Shown in pieces: positions 13,384 to 20,752 of a DNA stretch of 34,765 nucleotides. The DNA is from a virus. The notes under the pieces were generated by a model. That model was not told where the DNA came from and ran no database searches. It saw only the letters and a list, made by a program, of their open reading frames with translations. Both the position numbers and the translations under genes were made by a program. Positions within the stretch are counted from its first letter, which is position 1, and every line of letters begins with the position of its first letter. The stretch spans positions 1 through 34,765 of IMG/VR virus record IMGVR_UViG_3300032047_000057; one strand, written 5' to 3'.

Positions 13384-14949
13384 ATGGAATACAATCAACC
13401 AAGTGAGATAGTAAAGGATCTGTCTTTCGGGATAGATGCTAGAGAAAAAATAATGCACGGGGTAAATAAACTGACTAATGCAGTTAAATCTACCTTAGGT
13501 GCTTCAGGTAAATGCGTAATCTACGAAGATGCGCTAGGTAAACCGGTGATTACAAAAGATGGTGTAACGGTCGCAGAATCCGTAGTCTTATATGATCCGG
13601 TTGAAAATATAGGTGCAACTTTAATAAAAGAGGCAGCTAGAAATACAGTTAGAGAAGCAGGTGATGGTACCACAACGGCTACCGTGCTTGCACATTCATT
13701 ATTGCAATTAGCTAATGAAAAAAAATATGCACAAAGTGTAAGACCTATAAAAAATGGAATTTTATCTGGTCTTGACAAGGTTAATAAATACCTTGATGAA
13801 AGTGCAGTGGAAGTAAAGGATAATATGCTTGAAAACGTAAGTTCTATTAGTTGTAACAACGATAGAGAACTCGGTAAAATAATTTCGCAAGCTTATTCAG
13901 TAGTAGGAAAGGATGGTGTCGTCCTTATGGAAGAGTCTGAGACCCATGACACACACGTGAAATTCGTTGAGGGCACTAGAATAAATTGCGGACTCAAATC
14001 GCCACATTTTATAACAGATAAGGATAAAGGTAAGGCTGTACTAGATAAACCGTACGTACTAATAGTATCATCGCCAATACCTAATATTCGTAAAATACAA
14101 AGCGTATTGGAGTTTGTTATTAAAGAGAAAAGGAGCCTGTTGATCGTCGCAGGTGTAGAACAACAACCTTTGGCTGCGTTGCTAGCAAATAAAGTTAAAG
14201 GTAACATAAAAGTAAATGTTGTGGATCTACCTGGATTTGGGCCAACAAAACAAGATACAATTGAAGACCTTGCGATACTTACCGGAGCAACTATTATGAA
14301 TGAAGAATTAGGAGATGATTTAGATTTAATAGAACCAAGTGTTTTAGGTGAAGTTATTCAATCCGTTACAGATGATAGTAGTACTGTTTTACAAATAACA
14401 AGTGCAGGAGATACTTTAAAGAAAAGAATAAAATCTGTAGAATCTAAAGTACAAAAAGAAAAGAATCCATTTTTCAAGAAAAAGTTACAAGAAAGATTAG
14501 CAATGTTAAATGGACAAGTAGCAATAATTAAAGTTGGTGCTGGCTCTAAAGTTGAAATGAAAGAGAAGAAGGACAGAGTTGAAGACGCTATATATGCAAC
14601 TAAAGCAGCATTACAAGAAGGAATTGTTGCTGGTGGAGGTGTCGCACTATTAGATGCATCGTTTGCAATAGTACCAGAGAATGATGGTGAAGTAATCTTG
14701 TTAGAAGCTATAAAAGCACCATATGCAATTATACTAGATAATGCAGCATTAGAATATAAAGAATATAGTAAAGCTGGTATAGGTATAGATGTTGTAAATA
14801 ATACTAAAGTTGATATGATCAAAAAAGGTATTATTGACCCTGTGCTTGTAACTAAAACAGCATTAAAAAATGCAGTTAGTGTTGCTACAACAATATTTTC
14901 AGCAGATTGTGTAATCAATAACATTAGAGTAATAAATGAAAGCAATTAA
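13384..14949 (+). CDS. groEL: Phage-encoded GroEL-type chaperonin (Cpn60)
   Basis: 521 aa, a near-full-length group I chaperonin that folds proteins inside a double ring using ATP. Hallmarks: K-S-T-L-G-A-S-G-K in the N-terminal equatorial domain, I-T-K-D-G-V-T-V-A, the nucleotide loop G-D94-G-T-T-T-A-T-V-L, and V-E-D401-A with E-G-I-V-A-G-G-G after it, matching the ATPase Asp region of E. coli GroEL. The apical domain is divergent and the C-terminus ends VINNIRVINESN without a GGM tail. It overlaps groES by 14 nt. Phages may carry their own chaperonin to fold the capsid or other bulky proteins. Confidence 0.95.
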   Translation: MEYNQPSEIVKDLSFGIDAREKIMHGVNKLTNAVKSTLGASGKCVIYEDALGKPVITKDGVTVAESVVLYDPVENIGATLIKEAARNTVREAGDGTTTATVLAHSLLQLANEKKYAQSVRPIKNGILSGLDKVNKYLDESAVEVKDNMLENVSSISCNNDRELGKIISQAYSVVGKDGVVLMEESETHDTHVKFVEGTRINCGLKSPHFITDKDKGKAVLDKPYVLIVSSPIPNIRKIQSVLEFVIKEKRSLLIVAGVEQQPLAALLANKVKGNIKVNVVDLPGFGPTKQDTIEDLAILTGATIMNEELGDDLDLIEPSVLGEVIQSVTDDSSTVLQITSAGDTLKKRIKSVESKVQKEKNPFFKKKLQERLAMLNGQVAIIKVGAGSKVEMKEKKDRVEDAIYATKAALQEGIVAGGGVALLDASFAIVPENDGEVILLEAIKAPYAIILDNAALEYKEYSKAGIGIDVVNNTKVDMIKKGIIDPVLVTKTALKNAVSVATTIFSADCVINNIRVINESN

Positions 14950-15193
14950 TTTTTACGTCGTTATTGAAAAGATAAAAGAAGCCCCGAAGAAAGTAGGTGG
15001 CTTGGAACTTACAGAAGAGCAAAACAAAGACGTAAGATATTTAAAAGGAAGAGTTATATCTGCTGGGCCACTAGCGGATGTACTTAACGAAGATGATATA
15101 GTTCACTACGATAAACATGCTGGTCACGGTATCGAATGGAAAAATAAATTATATTACGTGTTAAAGCTCGGCGACATAGTATTAGTTGAATAG
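14936..15193 (+). CDS. groES: Phage-encoded GroES-type co-chaperonin (Cpn10)
   Basis: 85 aa, about the usual Cpn10 length. The mobile-loop region (K-V-G-G-L-E-L-T-E-E-Q-N-K-D-V-R-Y) precedes K-G-R-V-I-S-A-G-P, and the closing strand is L-Y-Y-V-L-K-L-G-D-I-V-L-V-E. The roof region lacks the typical long insertion, and the mobile-loop hydrophobic tripeptide is L-E-L rather than I-V-L. It is encoded in overlap with the GroEL gene, so a matched cage is made in fixed stoichiometry. Confidence 0.92.
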   Translation: MKAINFYVVIEKIKEAPKKVGGLELTEEQNKDVRYLKGRVISAGPLADVLNEDDIVHYDKHAGHGIEWKNKLYYVLKLGDIVLVE

Positions 15194-15240
15194 TCGCATT
15201 CAAAATTATTGTTTAACCCCCTTAAAAATTATTAAAAAAA

Positions 15241-15567
15241 ATGGTAAAATTTATTTACATTTCAAACGCCGCTGATGACGCTGCTGCTTATCCAATATCT
15301 GCATTAAAAGGTATAGATACAGCTGCTGGAAAAGTACACATGTACTTTAAGCCGCACAGAATTGGTGATGCAGTTGCTACAGGTGATACTAACGATCATA
15401 TCGTTTTATCATGTGGAGCAGACGAAAAAGCTTCACTTAAGTATATAGCAGAAGCTATGGCTAGTCCAACAGGAGAAGAATTATTAGTAATAGCTGATGA
15501 TGAAAATTCTGTTTACTTAGCAGACTCTGGTATTACAGCTGTAGATTCTATTACGTACGCAACATAA
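15241..15567 (+). CDS. Small hypothetical structural-type protein (108 aa)
   Basis: MVKFIYISNAADDAAAYPIS..., Ala/Asp-rich, mostly beta with a helical segment (ASLKYIAEAMASPTGEELLV). No Cys cluster beyond a single C-G pair and no membrane span. A 47-nt A-rich leader ends in A9 before the ATG. It follows the chaperonin pair and precedes the wHTH-like gene by 3 nt. I recall similar small proteins in marine phage virion regions but no defined role. Confidence 0.75.
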   Translation: MVKFIYISNAADDAAAYPISALKGIDTAAGKVHMYFKPHRIGDAVATGDTNDHIVLSCGADEKASLKYIAEAMASPTGEELLVIADDENSVYLADSGITAVDSITYAT

Positions 15568-15570
15568 TAG

Positions 15571-16011
15571 ATGAGACTAAGCGCGCAAGATTTGCGTGAA
15601 CTTAAGTTATTTAAGTATTACAGGCTCGTTCGTAAATGGGCCTGTAAAACTTATAGCCTAAAAGACGCTGATCTTGAATTACTAATTTATTTAGATTGTA
15701 AAAATAGATTTACGCGTAATGATTTTATTGATGGGGTATATACATATTCCTGGGATAAAGACAGATGGGAACGCTTAAGGCGTGGCGGATGGATAGAAAC
15801 GTGGAGACATAGAAATAGGACTACAATTAAATACAGTGTTTATAAAACATCTTTTAAATGTAGTCAACTTATATCTAGAATATATAGAATAATGTTAGGT
15901 GAAGAAGATTTACCTACAAGCGAAAGAAGTAAATTTTATGATAACAAATCATATACAGATAAAGTTTATAATAAAGCTATAGATGATATGATTAAAGATA
16001 AAGATAGATAA
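15571..16011 (+). CDS. Possible winged-helix DNA-binding protein (146 aa)
   Basis: MRLSAQDLRELKLFKYYRLV..., very basic and aromatic. A helical N-terminal third (K-D-A-D-L-E-L-L-I-Y-L) is followed by F-T-R-N-D-F-I and then W-E-R-L-R-R-G-G-W-I-E-T-W-R-H-R, which looks like a recognition helix plus a beta wing in MarR/phage wHTH proteins. A C-terminal charged helix closes it. It would be the only obvious regulator-like gene in the rightward arm. The fold assignment is by pattern only. Confidence 0.65.
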   Translation: MRLSAQDLRELKLFKYYRLVRKWACKTYSLKDADLELLIYLDCKNRFTRNDFIDGVYTYSWDKDRWERLRRGGWIETWRHRNRTTIKYSVYKTSFKCSQLISRIYRIMLGEEDLPTSERSKFYDNKSYTDKVYNKAIDDMIKDKDR

Positions 16012-16013
16012 TT

Positions 16014-16121
16014 ATGCCAACAAAAATATTTAAGAAGAATAAGAAAAACGGGAACAAACCTCCAACCACAGGTTACGGTAGTGGTAAGAAAAGGAAAGGT
16101 TCACTACCGCCTAGAATATAA
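16014..16121 (+). CDS. Small basic peptide (35 aa)
   Basis: Reads MPTKIFKKNKKNGNKPPTTG, then YGSGKKRKGSLPPRI. Lys/Gly/Pro-rich and probably disordered. It starts 2 nt after the upstream stop and its own stop abuts the next ATG with no spacer. Possibly a nucleic-acid-binding or virion-internal peptide; function unknown. Confidence 0.5.
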   Translation: MPTKIFKKNKKNGNKPPTTGYGSGKKRKGSLPPRI

Positions 16122-16223
16122 ATGAAAAAAACAACTAAAAAATTTAAAGGTTTTAAAGTCTCAAAATTAACTTTTAAAAAGAGTAACTTTAAAATATCTA
16201 AAATAAAAAAAATTAAATCATGA
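16122..16223 (+). CDS. Small Lys/Phe-rich peptide (33 aa)
   Basis: Begins MKKTTKKFKGFKVSKLTFKK and repeats an F-K-x-S-K-x pattern about every seven residues. Strongly cationic with regularly spaced aromatic or aliphatic residues, a composition seen in amphipathic cationic peptides. The ATG follows the previous stop directly, and the TGA overlaps the holin ATG (ATGA), so it is translationally coupled to the holin. A lysis role is possible but only inferred. Confidence 0.5.
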   Translation: MKKTTKKFKGFKVSKLTFKKSNFKISKIKKIKS

Positions 16224-16681
16224 GTAAGCCAAAAAAGAAATTTGCTGAAAGCACGGTGGGTAAACTTTTATTTGGTGCTGCTTCATTAGTAAATCCTACA
16301 CTTGGAAATATAATTAAAGGAGTAACATCGCCAGCTGAAGCTATAGCTGCTATCGGTAAATCCGATGTAAGCGGTGAAGATAAAATTAAATTACAACAAC
16401 TTATATTTGATCAACAAAATAAAGAAATGGAAGCTGTCACTTCAAGGTGGCAAGCGGACTCAATATCAGATTCATGGCTTTCGAAAAATGTACGCCCACT
16501 AGTTTTAGTGTGGTGTATTGTTATATTTTCATTAGCTGGAATACTGGACAGCGTTGAATCAATACCGTTTAACATTGGAGTTACATGGAATGACACTTTT
16601 GAAAAAGTGATGATGGCCGTCGTTCTAGCCTATTTCGGTGGACGTACAACTGAAAAAGCGACAAGCTTATATAAAAAATAA
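16220..16681 (+). CDS. Holin of the 3TM (gene-transfer-agent-like) type
   Basis: 153 aa. After a basic start there is a weakly hydrophobic helix (about 14-40), an amphipathic region with Q-Q-L-I-F-D-Q-Q-N-K-E, and the family signature R-W-Q-A-D-S-I-S-D-S-W-L-S-K-N-V-R-P near 78-95. Two hydrophobic spans follow (about 96-112 and 131-141), ending in G-G-R-T-T-E-K. This matches phage 3TM holins, which form membrane lesions that release the endolysin or depolarise the membrane. No endolysin is visible beside it in the window. Confidence 0.85.
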   Translation: MSKPKKKFAESTVGKLLFGAASLVNPTLGNIIKGVTSPAEAIAAIGKSDVSGEDKIKLQQLIFDQQNKEMEAVTSRWQADSISDSWLSKNVRPLVLVWCIVIFSLAGILDSVESIPFNIGVTWNDTFEKVMMAVVLAYFGGRTTEKATSLYKK

Positions 16682-16686
16682 AGAAT

Positions 16687-17187
16687 ATGCCAAGAATAAA
16701 AGATATTTTAAGAGATCATATTTTATCGGCCGATGACAAGTTATTAGGTACAGATATTGATGGAACTACTAGGAATTACAGAATGTCAGACGTAGCTAGC
16801 TTTGGTAACTTAGGTGCAACTGGATTTGCGGATATTACATCTGCGGCACCTGTTTCAGGTAGTGCACATACTCATGGCATAGATTTAAATACAACTGTAA
16901 ATAATTATAATGTAATTGCTGTTGATGCACCAAATAAATTAATATTTGAAAATATTAACGCTAATGTTGTTGGTAAAACAGGTACAATTGTAATAACGAA
17001 TCCATCTAGTGTTGGTTCTTTGGCTTGGGAATCTTTCCCTGCTAGTATTTACACTCCTGGCGGTGGATCAATTAGTTTTGATGCAACAGCAGGTAAAATT
17101 GGTATTTTAAATTATTTTGTTGCAAGCACAACCGCAATATTAGTTAATTATGTAGGAAACTTTGGTCCTTATCCTCAACCCTCTTAA
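16687..17187 (+). CDS. Short tail-fibre-like structural protein (166 aa)
   Basis: The N-terminus R-I-K-D-I-L-R-D-H-I-L-S-A-D-D-K-L-L-G-T, then N-Y-R-M-S-D-V-A, resembles the head of the 1546-aa fibre (D-L-I-A-G-S-D-Y-L-G-T...K-L-R-D-L-A), pointing to a shared adaptor that docks fibres on the baseplate or tail. The rest is beta-rich, with H-T-H-G and P-G-G-G-S-I-S-F. It is probably a partner of the decapeptide-repeat fibre that begins 11 nt downstream, which lacks such an adaptor. Confidence 0.7.
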   Translation: MPRIKDILRDHILSADDKLLGTDIDGTTRNYRMSDVASFGNLGATGFADITSAAPVSGSAHTHGIDLNTTVNNYNVIAVDAPNKLIFENINANVVGKTGTIVITNPSSVGSLAWESFPASIYTPGGGSISFDATAGKIGILNYFVASTTAILVNYVGNFGPYPQPS

Positions 17188-17198
17188 ACTTTAGTTAA

Positions 17199-20180
17199 AT
17201 GAGATGGCTTTGGAACAGAATAGATTTTTGGAATACTGCTACAACTAAATCTACTAGCAAGAACACGACAAAGTCAACAAGTACTCAAAAGCATACTACA
17301 ACTGCTTTTAATACTAGTACAAGTACCGTTACAACCTTTAATACAAGTAAAACTACTAGTACTGTATTTAACACTAGCACATCTACAACTACTACTTTTG
17401 CAACATCTAAAACAACAAGTACAGCGTTTAATACATCAACAAATACCACCACTACATATAACACTAGTACTAATACAACTACTGCATACAACACAAGTAC
17501 TAATACTGTAACGACATTTGCTACATCAAAAAGCACGAATACTATATTTAACACGTCAACAATTACTGTTACTACATTTAATACTAGCACAGCTACCACA
17601 ACTACATTTAATACTAGCACTAGTACTGTAACAACATTTGCTACATCAAGAGGAACAACTACTACATTTAGTACCTCTAGAAATACCTCAACGGTATATA
17701 ATACTTCTACAAGTACTGTATTTAATACCACTACTTCAACAACTACCACATATAATACTAGTACAGCTACAAATACTATATTTAATACAAGTACTACAAC
17801 AGTTACAACTTATAACACAAGTACATCTACTGTAACTACATTCTCTACTACAAGGTCAACCACTACGACTTTTAGTACCACAAGATCTACAACTACAGAA
17901 TATAACACTACAAGATCTACAACTACTACTTACAATACTACAAAACAAACAACTACTGTATATAATACTACAAGAGCGACAAGTACTGTATATTCTACTA
18001 GTAGAGCGACAAGTACTGCTTATAATACAACAACTAGTACAACTACGACTTTTAATACGTCGACTATAACCAATAAAAATACAACAACAACATATAATAC
18101 CTCAACTAGTACAACAACGGTATATAATACTACAACAACAACAATAACAAGTTTTGGTACAACAGTTCCGACTAATATAAGTACATCGACTACTTTCAGC
18201 ACAAGTAGATCAACAACTACTGCTTATAATACCAGTAAGTCAACTACAACAGCGTTTAATACATCAACCGCTACGACTACTACATATAATACTAGTACTA
18301 ATACATCTTTTGAAACAACAAGAACAACTACATTTGCAACAACATTGTCAACCAATACAACGTTCTCAACAAATAGAAGTACATCTACAGTATATACTAC
18401 AACATTTTCAACAAGCAGAAGTACTAATAAAAGTACCACTACTACTTATAATACAAGTACTACAACTACGTTCAATACTAGTACGTCGACAACAACAACA
18501 TATAATACATCAACTGTAACTTCAAAAAGTACAGCTACTCAATTTAGTACTAGTAAGTCTACTACAACTACCTATAATACCACTACTAATACAACAACAA
18601 CATATAATACGTCTACAAATACTAGTCAATCCACGACGACCACATTTAATACTACAACTGCTACAACCACGACGTTCAACACTAGTACTACAACTGTATT
18701 TTCTACTACAACAGCTTATAACACGAGCACAACAACTTTAGAAAGCAGAAGTACGTCTACAGAGTATACTACATCAACTACCTTCAATACCACAACAGCA
18801 ACTACTACAACGTTTAACACTAGTACAATTACAAGTAAGAGTACAACTACAACGTTTAGTACAAATAAGAATACTACAGAAGAAAGAAGCACGTCTACTG
18901 AATATACAACAAATACTGTATTTAATACAAGCACTGCTACTAGTACAGCTTATACAACAACTTTCTCAACATCTAGGAGTACTACAACAACATATAGTAC
19001 TAATAAAAATACAACTGAAAGTAGAAGTACGACAACTGCATATTCGACTACAACGACGTATAATACATCGACTGTAACTAGCAAGACAACAACATTCTCG
19101 ACTTCACGTTCTACAACTACCACATTCCAAACGAGTGTTGTCACAACAAGAACAACTACTTACGGTACCAGCAGAAATACGACAACTACATTTAATACTG
19201 TAACGGCTTACAATACTACAACCACTTATGGTACAAGTAAAGCAACTTCTACAGTATTTAACACAACAACCTCGTATAATACTACTACCACTTTTGGAAC
19301 TAGTCACAGTACGGGTGAGAGTAGATCAACTGGAACATCAAGAAGTACAAGTACAGCGTTTAATACGACAACTGCGTATAACACAACAACTACTTATGGT
19401 ACTAGTAGAAACACAACAACTTCGTTTAATACTTCTAAAAGCACAACGACTACATTTAATACAGCAAGAGGTACTGGCGAAAGCAGAAGCACATCTACGG
19501 CATACAATACTACGACCTCGTTTAATACATCTCACGGCACAGGAGAAAGTAGATCTACATCTACAGCGTACAATACTACTACATCTTATAACACAAGTAA
19601 AGCTACAGGAACTAGTAGAGGCACAGGAGAAAGTAGAGGTACAGGAACTAGTCACAGTACAAACACAACTACTACATATAACACAGCGGCATCATTAGTA
19701 GCATTTGATTCCACTGCAAATAGTAGCTCTGGTTTTGTATGTTTTGAAAGTTTCGATTATACTTATTATGGCAATAATGTATCCAGTGGTTTACCTGCAT
19801 ATGGATCAAATGTTTATTCATCAAATAATACAGGTTCACCATTAAATTCTGGTTGGTATGGTGCTAAAAACGCGTCTGCATTTATGCCTACTCATAAATA
19901 CGAAATTGGTGCAGGTGGAACTTGTGTAGGTGTGAGTCAATGTAGTGGTGGTTTCTCAGACAAAAGACTTAAGAAAAATATTAGACCATATGGTAAATCA
20001 TTAAATGGAATAAATATATACTTGTTCGAATATAAAGATGAGAAATATGGCAAAGGGGTATGGCAAGGTGTTATGGCTGACGAAGTTGAACATATAGAAG
20101 GAGCTGTAATGAAAGTCAGAGGTTATCAAGCTGTAGATTATCTTGCTAAAGGAATTGATGTAGAATTTAAACAAATATAA
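17199..20180 (+). CDS. Thr-rich decapeptide-repeat fibre protein with C-terminal S74 chaperone
   Basis: 993 aa. After an aromatic start (MRWLWNRIDFW) and a K/T/S-rich linker, about 800 residues consist of near-continuous decapeptides of pattern [FY]-N-T-[ST]-[TKR]-x-T-x-T-x from F37. Later the repeats change to versions with G-T-G-E-S-R and Y-G-T-S. Odd positions carry the aromatic plus Thr, a pattern suited to an extended beta fibre. From about 860 a unique region with three Cys-containing patches leads to a compact S74 domain with S920-D-K-R-L-K925 (Ser/Lys dyad) and a short C-terminus. The dyad predicts self-cleavage before S920. Probably a tail fibre or appendage. Confidence 0.85.
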   Translation: MRWLWNRIDFWNTATTKSTSKNTTKSTSTQKHTTTAFNTSTSTVTTFNTSKTTSTVFNTSTSTTTTFATSKTTSTAFNTSTNTTTTYNTSTNTTTAYNTSTNTVTTFATSKSTNTIFNTSTITVTTFNTSTATTTTFNTSTSTVTTFATSRGTTTTFSTSRNTSTVYNTSTSTVFNTTTSTTTTYNTSTATNTIFNTSTTTVTTYNTSTSTVTTFSTTRSTTTTFSTTRSTTTEYNTTRSTTTTYNTTKQTTTVYNTTRATSTVYSTSRATSTAYNTTTSTTTTFNTSTITNKNTTTTYNTSTSTTTVYNTTTTTITSFGTTVPTNISTSTTFSTSRSTTTAYNTSKSTTTAFNTSTATTTTYNTSTNTSFETTRTTTFATTLSTNTTFSTNRSTSTVYTTTFSTSRSTNKSTTTTYNTSTTTTFNTSTSTTTTYNTSTVTSKSTATQFSTSKSTTTTYNTTTNTTTTYNTSTNTSQSTTTTFNTTTATTTTFNTSTTTVFSTTTAYNTSTTTLESRSTSTEYTTSTTFNTTTATTTTFNTSTITSKSTTTTFSTNKNTTEERSTSTEYTTNTVFNTSTATSTAYTTTFSTSRSTTTTYSTNKNTTESRSTTTAYSTTTTYNTSTVTSKTTTFSTSRSTTTTFQTSVVTTRTTTYGTSRNTTTTFNTVTAYNTTTTYGTSKATSTVFNTTTSYNTTTTFGTSHSTGESRSTGTSRSTSTAFNTTTAYNTTTTYGTSRNTTTSFNTSKSTTTTFNTARGTGESRSTSTAYNTTTSFNTSHGTGESRSTSTAYNTTTSYNTSKATGTSRGTGESRGTGTSHSTNTTTTYNTAASLVAFDSTANSSSGFVCFESFDYTYYGNNVSSGLPAYGSNVYSSNNTGSPLNSGWYGAKNASAFMPTHKYEIGAGGTCVGVSQCSGGFSDKRLKKNIRPYGKSLNGINIYLFEYKDEKYGKGVWQGVMADEVEHIEGAVMKVRGYQAVDYLAKGIDVEFKQI

Positions 20181-20181
20181 T

Positions 20182-20751
20182 ATGGGAGCTTATTTTGACG
20201 AAAATTTAATCGCCGCACATAATGGAACAAATTTTGTAGTAGAGAAAATGAACAAGAAGGAGCCGGAAACACTTGATCCATATATTATGTCTAGATTTAA
20301 ATATAAAGAAGATGTTATGCACCAAAGATACAACCATGAAATTCCTGCAAAGAACTTTGTTGGTGATGGTGGGGAATGTTGTGGATGGGATGTAACAGCC
20401 GAGCAATATGAAGGTGTAACATGGGGAGATGTATTATATTTAGGTTTATATTTAGGGAATGCTCCTGAATATATTTATAGAAATAAGTCTGTAACATCTT
20501 TAGATGTAATAGAAGAAGACCAAGAAATAATAGATTATGTTACTTGGATAGATAATAATATAACTGTTATACAAGGCGATGAATGGGCATATACAACATC
20601 AAAAAAATATGACATTATAATATGTGATTTATGGGCTATGTCAAGAGATGTAACACAAGACCATAAAACAACATTATTAAACAATTATACAAATAATTTA
20701 AAGTCTGGCGGTAGAATAATAATACCAACATCAGGTGAAACAATAAGTTAA
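20182..20751 (+). CDS. Class I SAM-methyltransferase-like protein between the two repeat fibres
   Basis: 189 aa. Rossmann-type features in order: D83-V-L-Y-L-G-L-Y-L-G with the Gly-rich loop at 88-92, then S-L-D108-V-I-E-E-D (acidic end of strand 2), then V-I-Q-G-D (129-133), then Y-D-I-I-I-C-D-L-W (143-151) and a C-terminal strand G-G-R-I-I-I-P. The order resembles spermidine-synthase/methyltransferase folds, which bind SAM or decarboxylated SAM. The N-terminal ~70 residues are extra. It starts 1 nt after the first repeat fibre and ends 1 nt before the second, suggesting it acts on them or moved with them. The substrate is unknown. Confidence 0.7.
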   Translation: MGAYFDENLIAAHNGTNFVVEKMNKKEPETLDPYIMSRFKYKEDVMHQRYNHEIPAKNFVGDGGECCGWDVTAEQYEGVTWGDVLYLGLYLGNAPEYIYRNKSVTSLDVIEEDQEIIDYVTWIDNNITVIQGDEWAYTTSKKYDIIICDLWAMSRDVTQDHKTTLLNNYTNNLKSGGRIIIPTSGETIS

Positions 20752-20752
20752 G

